Assembly: GCF_947488565.1 (NCBI RefSeq)
Contig: NZ_CANKZC010000001.1
Coordinates: 496,001-560,000 of the forward strand
Direction of reading: 5' to 3'
Origin: an uncultured Psychrobacter sp.
GTDB lineage: Bacteria > Pseudomonadota > Gammaproteobacteria > Pseudomonadales > Moraxellaceae
DNA: 64,000 bases
The notes under the pieces: model-generated
Told to the model about the DNA's origin: nothing
The model's input: the letters and a program-made list of their open reading frames with translations, nothing else
Databases searched by the model: none
In this document: piece by piece, positions 43,712 to 52,066 of the stretch
Layout of the letters: each line of letters opens with the position of its first letter
Position numbering within the stretch: position 1 is the stretch's first letter
Position numbers and translations under genes: made by a program

Positions 43712-45427
43712 CTATACATCTTTGGCTTTGTGACGGCCGAATAAGCCGCGTTTTGTCTTACTATTGAATGCTTGTGCAGCTGGTTGTAAAGTTGCGATAT
43801 GGTTTACCAATTCTTGATTGGTAGTCGCTGTCATTACGCGACGCTTATTGAGCTTGCGTGCTTTTTTATCTGCCTTTACTGGCAAGTCTCTATAACGAAA
43901 TGGCGTGTGCGTGCTATCGCTACTGAGTAGATGACTCAAATCAACTTCATCTTTGATGTCTATTGTACTGCCGAGTACCTGACAGACACGCAGACCACTG
44001 CGTACACCATCTTCATGAAAGCCATTGAACCAATATGCCCCGCAAAAGTGGGTCTGTAGACCACTACCCGATATACGCGACCACTGGGCTTGTGCAGCTA
44101 TCATCTCGTTATCGAACACAGGATGGCTATAATCAATACTTTTTATGACTTGTGTAGGATCAATATATTTGTTGAGCGTGACCAGATAATTATGCTGTTT
44201 GGTCAAACGCTGTAAGATATTCATATGATATGTCAGTACTGGCTTTGCAGCTGTTGGTTGTTCACCAGCCTTATGTTGAGCTTTGTCATCAATCAGGTAA
44301 TTCCAACTTGCCCATGCCAGTGATTTTTTTGGCAGCACTTCAGTATCTGTATGCAGCACCGCCGTATTATTGGTAAACTGAAATTGTCCCAGTACCTCAC
44401 GCTCATCAGGACTGGCATCTTTTAGTAATGTTAGCGCCGTATCTGCGTGACAAGCAAAGATAACGTCATCAAATATGAGCTGTTGCGTACCGCTATTAGC
44501 GTTATTATCGATGACGGTTAAGGTCACTTTATTGTCATGCCGAATGACTGATTGCACCGGACTATTGACCCGTACTGTACCGCCAGATTTCACAAAACGT
44601 GTGACTAGCTTGTTGACATACTGCTTGGATCCACCTTTGATAGTGAACCACTGCGGACGATTAACCACATCAAGCAAACCATGATTATCAAAAAACTGTG
44701 CAAAGAAGACTAAAGGTGTCTCTTTTACTTTTTCTAAGCCAGTCGACCAGATTGCTGAGACCATTGGCAACAGATAGTTGTCAGTAAACAAAGTGCCGTA
44801 GCGCTTGCTTGCCAAATAGCCACCTAGCGTTTGCTCAGTAAAGGTATGAATATCTTGCCCCTGTACACGCGCCATCTCATAATCTTGACGCAATTGTCGA
44901 ACATGCTTATTGAACTGCAAAATATCAGTCATAAACGCCCAAAACTTAGGATTAAGGGCATTTTTGCGCTGCGATAACAAAGTATTTAGCGTATGACCAT
45001 TATATTCAAAGTTGCGAGCGCTATTTTTCACTGAAAAACTCATATCCGTTGCCTGATATGGCACTTGTAAGTCATGCAGTAAGCGAAAAAAGTTTGGGTA
45101 AGTACGCTCGTTAAAAACAATAAAACCTGTGTCTATGGCGCTACTCTCCACTTTATCTTGTTTTGCCTTTTTACCATATTGTAAGGTCACATCGATGGTA
45201 TTTACGTGCCCGCCAATATAATCGCTGGCCTCAAACACTGTCACGTCATGAAGCTTAGCCAAATAATGCGCACAAGTTAATCCTGCTACCCCAGAACCAA
45301 TGATAGCGACACGTTTTTTTGCTTGTGTATCGACGGCTTCATCAGTTTGTGCCAGTTTTTGCTTTACAGTTTGTCGCTTTACAGATTGTGACTGCTTAGA
45401 GGTACGGTGACGGTGAAAAAACGGCAT
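43712..45427 (-). CDS. FAD-dependent amine-oxidase-like oxidoreductase
   Basis: A 571-residue flavoprotein. After a basic ~38-residue N-terminus the dinucleotide fold starts VAIIGSGVAGLTCAHYLAKL (GSGVAGL at 44-50), with VFEASDYIGGHVNTID next. IDTGFIVFNERTYPNFFRLL and SAIWSTGLEK are typical of the family found with DUF1365 and Cfa (amine oxidase/desaturase-like). In furan fatty acid synthesis a relative dehydrogenates the methylated chain. A basic C-terminal tail of ~70 residues is unusual. Operon with SDR and DUF1365 genes. Confidence 0.9.
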   Translation of the reverse strand: MPFFHRHRTSKQSQSVKRQTVKQKLAQTDEAVDTQAKKRVAIIGSGVAGLTCAHYLAKLHDVTVFEASDYIGGHVNTIDVTLQYGKKAKQDKVESSAIDTGFIVFNERTYPNFFRLLHDLQVPYQATDMSFSVKNSARNFEYNGHTLNTLLSQRKNALNPKFWAFMTDILQFNKHVRQLRQDYEMARVQGQDIHTFTEQTLGGYLASKRYGTLFTDNYLLPMVSAIWSTGLEKVKETPLVFFAQFFDNHGLLDVVNRPQWFTIKGGSKQYVNKLVTRFVKSGGTVRVNSPVQSVIRHDNKVTLTVIDNNANSGTQQLIFDDVIFACHADTALTLLKDASPDEREVLGQFQFTNNTAVLHTDTEVLPKKSLAWASWNYLIDDKAQHKAGEQPTAAKPVLTYHMNILQRLTKQHNYLVTLNKYIDPTQVIKSIDYSHPVFDNEMIAAQAQWSRISGSGLQTHFCGAYWFNGFHEDGVRSGLRVCQVLGSTIDIKDEVDLSHLLSSDSTHTPFRYRDLPVKADKKARKLNKRRVMTATTNQELVNHIATLQPAAQAFNSKTKRGLFGRHKAKDV

Positions 45428-45472
45428 AAAACTTTCCTTGATGTTCTATTTAATAAGGTATTACTCGGCTCG

Positions 45473-46210
45473 CTATTTTTTGTTCATTTTTTCACTAACT
45501 TGTTGCCAGACCGTATCTGGTAAAGCGCCCAACGTTTTTAGTGGTATCGTTAGCCTTCTAGGGAACTCGATGACCTCATCGCCATCTTTGATACCTTGAC
45601 GAATAGCAAAACTTGCTTGCTCAGGCGTTTGTATAAACGGCATTGGAAAGTCGTTTTGCTTAGTCATTGGCGTTTCGACAAAACCTGGCACCACCAAACT
45701 CACATCAACATTGTGCGGTGCTAGGCTGATTTGCAAGGTTTTCATTAAGTAATGAATAGCCGCTTTCGAGCTGCCATAAGCTTCGGCACGCGCAAACGGC
45801 ACATAGGCCGATGCAGAACCAATACCTACTAAACGTCCTTTTGAAGCGATAAGCTTTGGCAATACGCCTTCAATAGCGTGCGCAAGCGTCCCCATATTGA
45901 CCGACATCACTTTCATCAGGGCAGCGCTATCGAAGTTTGGCATATCTAAGTACTCACACATACCAGCACCACAAATCGCTAAATCAATTCTCTCAACCTT
46001 CTCAAAGGCTGCTATGACTTTGTCGCGATCCATCAGATCTAAATCAATCGGTGTTGCGCCTAAGTCTTTTAGCTCTGCCAATGCTTTATCATCACGTCCA
46101 ACCGCATACACTTGATGGTTATCTTGTAAGTAGTCTTTTGCCAATTGATAGCCGATACCAGAGGTTGCACCAGTGATAAGAATATGTAGCTTTTCGGTAG
46201 AATCAGTCAT
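45473..46210 (-). CDS. SDR family oxidoreductase
   Basis: A 245-residue short-chain dehydrogenase: GATSGIG at residues 14-20, the active-site Ser in GIGSASAYV and catalytic YGSSK (Y145, K149). The C-terminus VSLVVPGFVETPMTKQND is family-typical. It lacks membrane segments. It is the first gene of the minus-strand lipid set, 45 bases before the FAD oxidoreductase, and probably acts on a ketone or alcohol group in the same pathway. Substrate unknown. Confidence 0.9.
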   Translation of the reverse strand: MTDSTEKLHILITGATSGIGYQLAKDYLQDNHQVYAVGRDDKALAELKDLGATPIDLDLMDRDKVIAAFEKVERIDLAICGAGMCEYLDMPNFDSAALMKVMSVNMGTLAHAIEGVLPKLIASKGRLVGIGSASAYVPFARAEAYGSSKAAIHYLMKTLQISLAPHNVDVSLVVPGFVETPMTKQNDFPMPFIQTPEQASFAIRQGIKDGDEVIEFPRRLTIPLKTLGALPDTVWQQVSEKMNKK

Positions 46211-46694
46211 TATAAAATCCTTTTTTTGGTAATTTTCGCAATCATTTTGTCAGTCGCTTTTAAATGACAAAGCTTTATAGAGCATCAACAATATTATTAT
46301 GCTAGGAGGTGATACCAGATATTATTATCAGCAATAATCTTGCTTGTATACCCAATTCGTTTAATAAAACTGAATAATAGGCTGTCCGATAATTATAGTC
46401 TAAGGTCTGATTTTTACTGTTGTAACTTCGCAAGATATTTCTGATAAATGTTGTTTTTTAGAACCAATATTCATTCTTATATTAACCAAAACAATGTCTT
46501 ATTACCTAATAAGACAGTATAAAATCAACATGCTACAATGCTTAAGACGCTTTTATTAAAGTTAGTATGAAGACATTTACAGCGTTTTATTCCATTCAGC
46601 CTTTTAGTTTTTGTCGCGTACTAACGATAATGAATCACGCTATATAATTAGTCTCAATTATCCAAATTCCACTCTCAGCTAAAAAGGATTTCTC
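46211..46694. other. divergent intergenic region, SDR / aspartate aminotransferase
   Basis: About 485 AT-rich bases. It carries a very strong Shine-Dalgarno-like TAGGAGGTGAT at 46303 without a following ATG/GTG/TTG at the right distance, flanked by two direct copies of ATATTATTAT (46291, 46319). No gene is supported. Confidence 0.45.
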
Positions 46695-47897
46695 ATGAGC
46701 GAATTGCAACTCTCTGACCGTGTCAACAACATCAAACCCTCACCCACCCTAGCGATTACCAATAAAGCCAAAGAACTAAAAGCATCTGGTAAGGACATCA
46801 TTGGCCTAGGCGCAGGCGAACCTGACTTTGATACGCCAGCACACATCAAAAAAGCGGCTATTGACGCTATCAACGATGGCTTTACCAAGTACACTGCTGT
46901 CGATGGTACCCCAGAGCTAAAACAAACTATCATTGAGAAGTTTAAGCGTGATAACGACATTAGCTATGAGCCAAATGAAATCCTAGTGTCAGTCGGTGGT
47001 AAGCAGTCTTTTTTTAATCTTGCTCAAGCCTTTATCAATCCAGGTGATGAAGTTATCATTCCAGCGCCATACTGGGTCAGTTATCCTGACATGGTTATTA
47101 TCGCAGAAGGCAAACCTGTCATCGTCGAATGCCCAGCGTCGCAAGATTTTAAAATCACAGCTGAGCAGTTAGAAGCCGCCATCACAGACAAAACCAAACT
47201 GTTGGTATTAAATAGCCCATCAAATCCAACAGGCATGATTTATACTTTGGATGAGCTAAAAGCCATTGCGGAAGTATTGAAGAAGCATCCACACGTCTAT
47301 GTTGCCTCAGATGATATGTATGAGCACATTCGCTGGACCGGTGATAAGTTCTACAATATCTTAAACGCTGCACCTGAGCTAAAAGAGCGTGCCATCATCC
47401 TAAATGGTGTCTCAAAAGCGTATGCCATGACAGGCTGGCGTATCGGCTATGCAGGTGGCCCTGCCAAACTCATCGGCGCAATGAAAAAAGTTCAGTCACA
47501 ATCAACCTCGTGCCCCGCTTCTATCAGCCAAGTCGCCGCCGAAGCTGCTATTAGCGGTGACCAGAGCGTACTTGCGCCAATGGTAGAAGCTTTTGAGAAA
47601 CGTTGTGATTTGGTCGTCAATGGTCTAAATGCTATCAAGGGCATTACTTGCCTGCGTCCTGATGGCGCCTTTTATGTCTATCCTGAAATCAAACCCCTAA
47701 TCAAAGCCGCTGGTCTGTCATCATGTACTGAGTTTTCAGCATGGTTATTAGATAAGGTTGGCGTAGCTGTCGTACCAGGTGACGCCTTTGGCCTTGGCGG
47801 CTATATGCGTATCTCTTACGCAACGGACGAAGCGACACTAAAAGATGCCTTGTCACGCATCGAAAAAGCCGTGGCTGATTTAGACGTTACTGAATAA
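46695..47897 (+). CDS. pyridoxal-phosphate aminotransferase, aspartate aminotransferase (class I)
   Basis: A 400-residue fold-type I aminotransferase of the Ib aspartate aminotransferase group: SPTLAITNKAKELKASGKDI, GLGAGEPDFDTP at the start, then VGGKQSFFNLAQAFINPGDE, NSPSNPTG, and the Schiff-base lysine in NGVSKAYAMTGWRIGY (about residue 241). It transfers amino groups between aspartate and glutamate and often also accepts aromatic or prephenate substrates. AAAGGATTTCTC precedes the ATG, and a clear terminator follows. Confidence 0.93.
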   Translation: MSELQLSDRVNNIKPSPTLAITNKAKELKASGKDIIGLGAGEPDFDTPAHIKKAAIDAINDGFTKYTAVDGTPELKQTIIEKFKRDNDISYEPNEILVSVGGKQSFFNLAQAFINPGDEVIIPAPYWVSYPDMVIIAEGKPVIVECPASQDFKITAEQLEAAITDKTKLLVLNSPSNPTGMIYTLDELKAIAEVLKKHPHVYVASDDMYEHIRWTGDKFYNILNAAPELKERAIILNGVSKAYAMTGWRIGYAGGPAKLIGAMKKVQSQSTSCPASISQVAAEAAISGDQSVLAPMVEAFEKRCDLVVNGLNAIKGITCLRPDGAFYVYPEIKPLIKAAGLSSCTEFSAWLLDKVGVAVVPGDAFGLGGYMRISYATDEATLKDALSRIEKAVADLDVTE

Positions 47898-47934
47898 ATT
47901 GCAATGAACAGCTGGTTCCACCATTGCTTCTATT

Positions 47935-47971
47935 AAAAAAGCCACTTATACACTCTATAAAGTGGCTTTTT
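47935..47971 (+). terminator. terminator after aspartate aminotransferase
   Basis: AAAAAAGCCACTT, 11-base loop and AAGTGGCTTTTTT. Confidence 0.9.
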
Positions 47972-48055
47972 CATGATGTTTTTAGTCTTTTTTTGATAAA
48001 AACCCTCTATCACATCATTAAAATAATAATTTTTACCAATTATGCAAAAAAAAGC

Positions 48056-48083
48056 TTGACGTATTTTTTATCTTTGCTAGAAT
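48056..48083 (+). promoter_or_regulatory. promoter of tRNA-Asn copy 1
   Basis: TTGACG (48056-48061) and TAGAAT (48078-48083), spacer 16. A GC-rich discriminator (CGCCCC) follows, as in stringently controlled stable-RNA promoters. Confidence 0.75.
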
Positions 48084-48155
48084 ACGCCCCACTTAGCAAG
48101 AACTCGTTAGAGACTTTCTAAGCTCGTTGTAAGTCATTACATACTTACAGCCTAT

Positions 48156-48231
48156 TCTCCAATAGCTCAGTTGGTAGAGCAACGGACTGTTAATCCGTGT
48201 GTCCCTGGTTCGAGCCCAGGTTGGAGAGCCA
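48156..48231 (+). tRNA. tRNA-Asn (GTT), copy 1
   Basis: 76 bases with the acceptor stem TCTCCAA/TTGGAGA, encoded CCA, T-arm GGTTCGAGCCC and the anticodon loop CTGTTAA giving GTT. Own promoter and own terminator. Confidence 0.97.
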
Positions 48232-48283
48232 CATTTTAGTAGTAAAATCTTGAATTATTTGTAATTCAATTATGGCATTTGCC

Positions 48284-48315
48284 AAAACCCTCATCGATTT
48301 GATGAGGGTTTTTTT
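48284..48315 (+). terminator. terminator of tRNA-Asn copy 1
   Basis: AAAACCCTCATC, GATTT loop and GATGAGGGTTTTTTT. Confidence 0.9.
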
Positions 48316-48461
48316 ATGAGTGCTCTACCTATAATACTAGGTCTTATGTTTATCATTGACTAAAACAGCTTATCAGAACTGTCAAATACGTCGTACAGTA
48401 CCTCTTAAATCTCATTAAAAAAGAAATTATAATAAATAACCATGATTAATGATTTATTTGG

Positions 48462-48490
48462 TTGACAGTCTACAGCTACTTGGCTAAAAT
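48462..48490 (+). promoter_or_regulatory. promoter of tRNA-Asn copy 2
   Basis: Consensus TTGACA (48462-48467), 17-bp spacer, TAAAAT (48485-48490), then GTGCCCC discriminator similar to copy 1. Confidence 0.8.
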
Positions 48491-48568
48491 GTGCCCCACA
48501 TAACGCAAACGAGCTTAGTGCTTGCTATGTCAGACACATCCAGTAGGTTTGCCGTTATCACAGCTTAT

Positions 48569-48644
48569 TCTCCAATAGCTCAGTTGGTAGAGCAACGGAC
48601 TGTTAATCCGTGTGTCCCTGGTTCGAGCCCAGGTTGGAGAGCCA
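48569..48644 (+). tRNA. tRNA-Asn (GTT), copy 2
   Basis: Identical in all 76 bases to the copy at 48156, with CCA encoded. The flanks differ apart from short promoter-proximal matches. Confidence 0.97.
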
Positions 48645-48651
48645 TATAATG

Positions 48652-48685
48652 AAAACCTTCATCAATATTAGATGAAGGTTTTTTT
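48652..48685 (+). terminator. terminator of tRNA-Asn copy 2
   Basis: AAAACCTTCATC, 7-base loop and GATGAAGGTTTTTTT. Same design as copy 1 but diverged. Confidence 0.9.
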
Positions 48686-48881
48686 ATGGTTGCTATTTTT
48701 ACTACTGTAGTGTTTTTTGCAGTGGTTTTGTTGTATGGTAAGTAGTATTGATAACTGTTTGTTTATGACAGCTATCTAAAATGTTTATAAGTAACGACTT
48801 CAAGCACTTATTGCAAATGAATAGCTACTATCATTCTCGTTGAAGTTCTTTGTTTTTAGTCACTAAAAGTAATGGTTTATT

Positions 48882-49211
48882 ATGATACCTGTACGCATAA
48901 AAAATAAGTTCTCTGATCATCCGCAAAAAATCATGCGCCCAGTCAGCATTCGTCTTTCTGAAGAGATGATCGAGCTACTAGAGGCAACCTCATCAGAGCT
49001 TGGATTCAAACGTATTCAAGGGCTGATTCGTCTGTATATTCGCCAAGGTCTTGACCGTGATCATCAAGATTATACTTTAGCGCATGATGAAGTTTTCATC
49101 GAGACTCTGCGTAAGCGTGGTGTCAGCCAACGTATCATTGATGAAGCGATCGTGGTCACGCACAATAATAGTATCACGCATCCGTTGACGGAATTACAAA
49201 ACGACGACTAG
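48882..49211 (+). CDS. small ribbon-helix-helix-like protein
   Basis: A 109-residue protein. The segment RPVSIRLSEEMIELLEATSS followed by ELGFKRIQGLIRLYIRQGLD (about residues 20-59) has the beta strand, helix, turn, helix pattern of CopG/Arc-type RHH DNA-binding domains. The C-terminal ~50 residues are a mixed acidic tail. It may be an autonomous transcription regulator or an antitoxin without a toxin partner, since no adjacent toxin gene is seen. The ATG has no strong ribosome site. A strong terminator follows. Confidence 0.7.
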   Translation: MIPVRIKNKFSDHPQKIMRPVSIRLSEEMIELLEATSSELGFKRIQGLIRLYIRQGLDRDHQDYTLAHDEVFIETLRKRGVSQRIIDEAIVVTHNNSITHPLTELQNDD

Positions 49212-49700
49212 CACTGAGATTTTTATCGAGCTGATCGTTGTTATTGATAGTTTAAGATGACCCTAAAAAAGCCAGTCGCTAAGTGACTAAAATACACTTA
49301 GCGACCGGCTTTTTTACTTAAAGTATCCTAGTTACTTTATTCTCCACCACTGTCTTTACCATTCACTTTGCCCTCCCACCACTTTGCGATATTTTGCCTC
49401 TTATTTCCCCTTGTTGTCGCCTTCTCATATAAGTCACTAGTATTAAGCATAATTTAACACAATAGCTAATGATGGCTCCTAATACTATTTATCGAAGTAA
49501 GGTATATTTTAATTAAGATCGATTATAGAATTGATTAAAAAAATATAGTCAGTCTTAAATAAAAGCAGTACAAAGATTAAAAAACACTGTTGAGACCATT
49601 TCTTTGCTTGCTGTGCACACGCAGCTCGTTGCTGTATATAACTTATTTTAGTGGCTCTTGTTTATCTTATAGTGAATCAACTATAACAAGGAGGTAGATC
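49212..49700. other. intergenic region upstream of lipoprotein gene
   Basis: About 490 bases. Apart from the terminator at 49265-49315 and the ribosome site at its end, I see only AT-rich sequence with no gene. Confidence 0.4.
49265..49315 (+). terminator. terminator after RHH-like gene
   Basis: A 20-bp stem (AAAAAAGCCAGTCGCTAAGT-type arm and its complement with one mismatch) and 8-base loop, T-tract at the end. Confidence 0.85.
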
Positions 49701-50516
49701 ATGGTAAGGCCTTTAAAAAAGCGCATGATAGCAAGTACACTTATCTTATTCCGTAGCTTTGACTTCCTGCCCATACCTTATAATAAGCACTTTTATCAGC
49801 GCTTAGGTACCGCTATGTTGCTTGTTTTGTCACTAGTGGCAGCGGGTTTATTGAGTGGCTGCTCACAGCCGCCAACTGACCCGAGTAAGCAAACCATACC
49901 GACGAACTCTGATCAGTGGCAAAAAAAGCTAGGCGCTACTTTTGAGCAATTGCCTGAGAGTGATAGACAGCTTCTTAGCCGCTATATGCTACGCATGAAG
50001 CTTAGCGATGCTTACGAGTCTGGCGCCATGCCGCGTATAACGATTAAGCAAGCACTGGTACAACAACGTGAATATGAGCGTCTACACCCTAACAACCCGA
50101 CTGGCAAAAAAAGCCCTGTTGCGGTCAATCAGCGGATAGATGCTATGAATACATCGACTTACCCTCTCGCCTTGTTACCTGTAAAAATTAGTGATAGTGA
50201 CAGCCTAAATCAGGTAAAGCTGCAGTTTATGCTATCCAATCATGGCTTGGTGCCTATTGAAAGCTTTAAAGGGAATTTGCTGATGAAAGACGCAAAACTG
50301 ACAGAAGGTAAAAAATTCAATGTTCCGCTTACGCAGTTCAAACCTGCTATTGAACCTGAACAGTCAGGTAAAATTGTCATTGAAAGTAGTATTGAGGATG
50401 TGAATGTCATGCGTGCGATTAGGAATGCACAAGATGTCACAATAGAGATTAGTGAGGGTGTTCTACTTTTAACCAGTGGAAAGCAAATTGAGTTTAAAGA
50501 GACTATTAAGAAATAA
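49701..50516 (+). CDS. hypothetical lipoprotein with long N-terminal region
   Basis: A 271-residue protein. The ATG at 49701 is fixed by a strong AAGGAGGT. The hydrophobic core and lipobox come late: AMLLVLSLVAAGLLSGC with lipid-attachment Cys at residue 54, preceded by a ~38-residue basic n-region. An in-frame ATG at 49815 would give a normal signal peptide but has a weaker ribosome site. The mature part has a helical domain (QLPESDRQLLSRYMLRMKLS) and an immunoglobulin-like beta region (LQFMLSNHGLVPIESFKGNL). I do not recognise the family. Confidence 0.75.
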   Translation: MVRPLKKRMIASTLILFRSFDFLPIPYNKHFYQRLGTAMLLVLSLVAAGLLSGCSQPPTDPSKQTIPTNSDQWQKKLGATFEQLPESDRQLLSRYMLRMKLSDAYESGAMPRITIKQALVQQREYERLHPNNPTGKKSPVAVNQRIDAMNTSTYPLALLPVKISDSDSLNQVKLQFMLSNHGLVPIESFKGNLLMKDAKLTEGKKFNVPLTQFKPAIEPEQSGKIVIESSIEDVNVMRAIRNAQDVTIEISEGVLLLTSGKQIEFKETIKK

Positions 50517-50613
50517 ATGGCTCTACCTATATACTATTTATACGACAGATAGAACGTTTTATTACTATCTATGTGATGATTAATTTTTATAACTATATAA
50601 AAAACAGCCATAA

Positions 50614-50649
50614 AAAAAGGCCCCAATCATTAACTGATTAGGGTCTTTT
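50614..50649. terminator. bidirectional terminator, lipoprotein gene / tRNA-Ser
   Basis: AAAAGGCCCCAATCA and TGATTAGGGTCTTTT with A- and T-tracts, between convergent genes. Confidence 0.8.
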
Positions 50650-50654
50650 AAATT

Positions 50655-50745
50655 TGGCGGAGACGGAGAGATTCGAACTCTCGAAGGGCTATGAACCCTT
50701 GCCGGTTTTCAAGACCGGTGCATTCAACCGCTCTGCCACGTCTCC
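50655..50745 (-). tRNA. tRNA-Ser (TGA)
   Basis: 91 bases on the minus strand. Acceptor GGAGACG pairs with CGTCTCC, CCA is encoded, the anticodon loop CTTGAAA gives TGA and there is a long variable arm typical of tRNA-Ser. Confidence 0.97.
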
Positions 50746-50756
50746 ATTGGTGCATC

Positions 50757-50784
50757 ATTATATAGATATCGTTTCATATTGCAA
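50757..50784 (-). promoter_or_regulatory. promoter of tRNA-Ser
   Basis: On the minus strand TTGCAA (50779-50784), 16-bp spacer and a perfect TATAAT (50757-50762), about 11 bases before the tRNA. Confidence 0.75.
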
Positions 50785-50819
50785 GCGCATATCTAAAATA
50801 AATTAAATTATTTTACTTC

Positions 50820-52013
50820 TCATTGTTTTTTAGTGAATGTCTGCTTGCTAGAAGCCAGGTGCAAACACATATCAAGTAGTCTATTGGCATAGCCCCACTC
50901 GTTATCGTACCACGCAAAAACCTTGTATTGATCATCCACTTGCATGAGTTGCTGCCCATCGATGATAAGTGATTCTGTCTGATGGATGAAATCACTTGAG
51001 ACCAATGGTTCATCAGTATAGGCCATAATATCTAGCAAATGCGCTCGACTGGCGGACTTGAGTACTTCGCGTATGGCATCGATACTGATGCCCGATGCAT
51101 TAAATACAAACGTTACATCGATTGCTGCAACATCAATAGTGGGCACACGAATAGAATGCCCATTAATCTTGCCCATCATCGCTGGCAACACGCGTTCTGA
51201 GGCGGCAATACTACTAGATGTTGTAGGAATAATATTATGACCAGACGCTCGCGCGCGTCTTGGGTCACGATGTGCTTGATCAAGGACCGTTTGATCAGCT
51301 GTGACAGCATGAATCTCAGTCATCATTGCGGACTTGACGCCAAAGGCCTTATCGAGCGTATCAATCAGTGGCACTAGCGCTTGCGTGGTACAAGAGACAC
51401 CTGAGACAATCGGTAGCTCACGCGTCAGTAGCTCAGTATTAACTCCCATTACGATACAAGCGTCAACATCGTCAAAGGGTGCAGCACCGATGATAACTTG
51501 TTGCGCACCTGCTTCAATATGTAGATTGGCTTGAGCATAAGAGCGAAAATGTCCTGTACACTCCAATACCACATCGATACCAAGAGTGTCCCAAGGCAGC
51601 GTTTTTGGATCATGCCTTGATAATAGACGAATACAATAGGTTAGATTGTTTTTTGTTAGGCACAGCTGGATGTCACTTTTTGCAGTAGCAGATGGTTTTT
51701 GTTCCTTATCAGTGATGCCGTCCTGAACAATTTCGGCACTGACCCCCAGTCTGCTCAAACGCCCATGCGTGCTATCAAACTTCAATAAATGCAACAAAGT
51801 CTCAGCTGGGGCCAAATCATTGATAGCCACCACATGAATGGCGCGTCCAAGTACCTCAAAGCGCTCTAGCAACGCACGTAATACGTTACGACCTATACGT
51901 CCAAAGCCATTAATGGCCACTCTCAATGGCTGTGCGTGCTCGCCAGCAGCATGAGTCGTCGCTCTTATAGGTTTAGAGCTTAAGTGGTAAGTGGTATTAG
52001 AGAATTCAGGCAT
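50820..52013 (-). CDS. glyceraldehyde-3-phosphate/erythrose-4-phosphate dehydrogenase family protein
   Basis: A 397-residue NAD-dependent dehydrogenase with a ~28-residue N-terminal extension before the Rossmann start INGFGRIGRNVLRALLE (GFGRIGR at 36-42). The active-site Cys is in SGVSCTTQALVPL (about 207), with His in MTEIHAVTADQTVLDQ; RARASGHNIIPT is the phosphate-binding loop and YDNEWGYANRLLDM closes the protein. The usual SCTTN is SCTTQ here. The LPWDTLGIDVVLECTGHF segment and RVPTIDVAAIDV resemble Epd more than GapA, so E4PDH activity in vitamin B6 synthesis is as likely as glycolytic GAPDH. Insertions around residues 95-115 are unusual. Confidence 0.88.
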   Translation of the reverse strand: MPEFSNTTYHLSSKPIRATTHAAGEHAQPLRVAINGFGRIGRNVLRALLERFEVLGRAIHVVAINDLAPAETLLHLLKFDSTHGRLSRLGVSAEIVQDGITDKEQKPSATAKSDIQLCLTKNNLTYCIRLLSRHDPKTLPWDTLGIDVVLECTGHFRSYAQANLHIEAGAQQVIIGAAPFDDVDACIVMGVNTELLTRELPIVSGVSCTTQALVPLIDTLDKAFGVKSAMMTEIHAVTADQTVLDQAHRDPRRARASGHNIIPTTSSSIAASERVLPAMMGKINGHSIRVPTIDVAAIDVTFVFNASGISIDAIREVLKSASRAHLLDIMAYTDEPLVSSDFIHQTESLIIDGQQLMQVDDQYKVFAWYDNEWGYANRLLDMCLHLASSKQTFTKKQ

Positions 52014-52066
52014 GACAAAGTATCGCTATAAAGGTAGGAGATGATGTAGGAGCAAAAATAGCAAGT

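Noticed and set aside
48156..48644. CRISPR or tandem repeat array suggested by two identical 76-base units
   Set aside because: Both units are complete tRNA-Asn genes with separate promoters and terminators.
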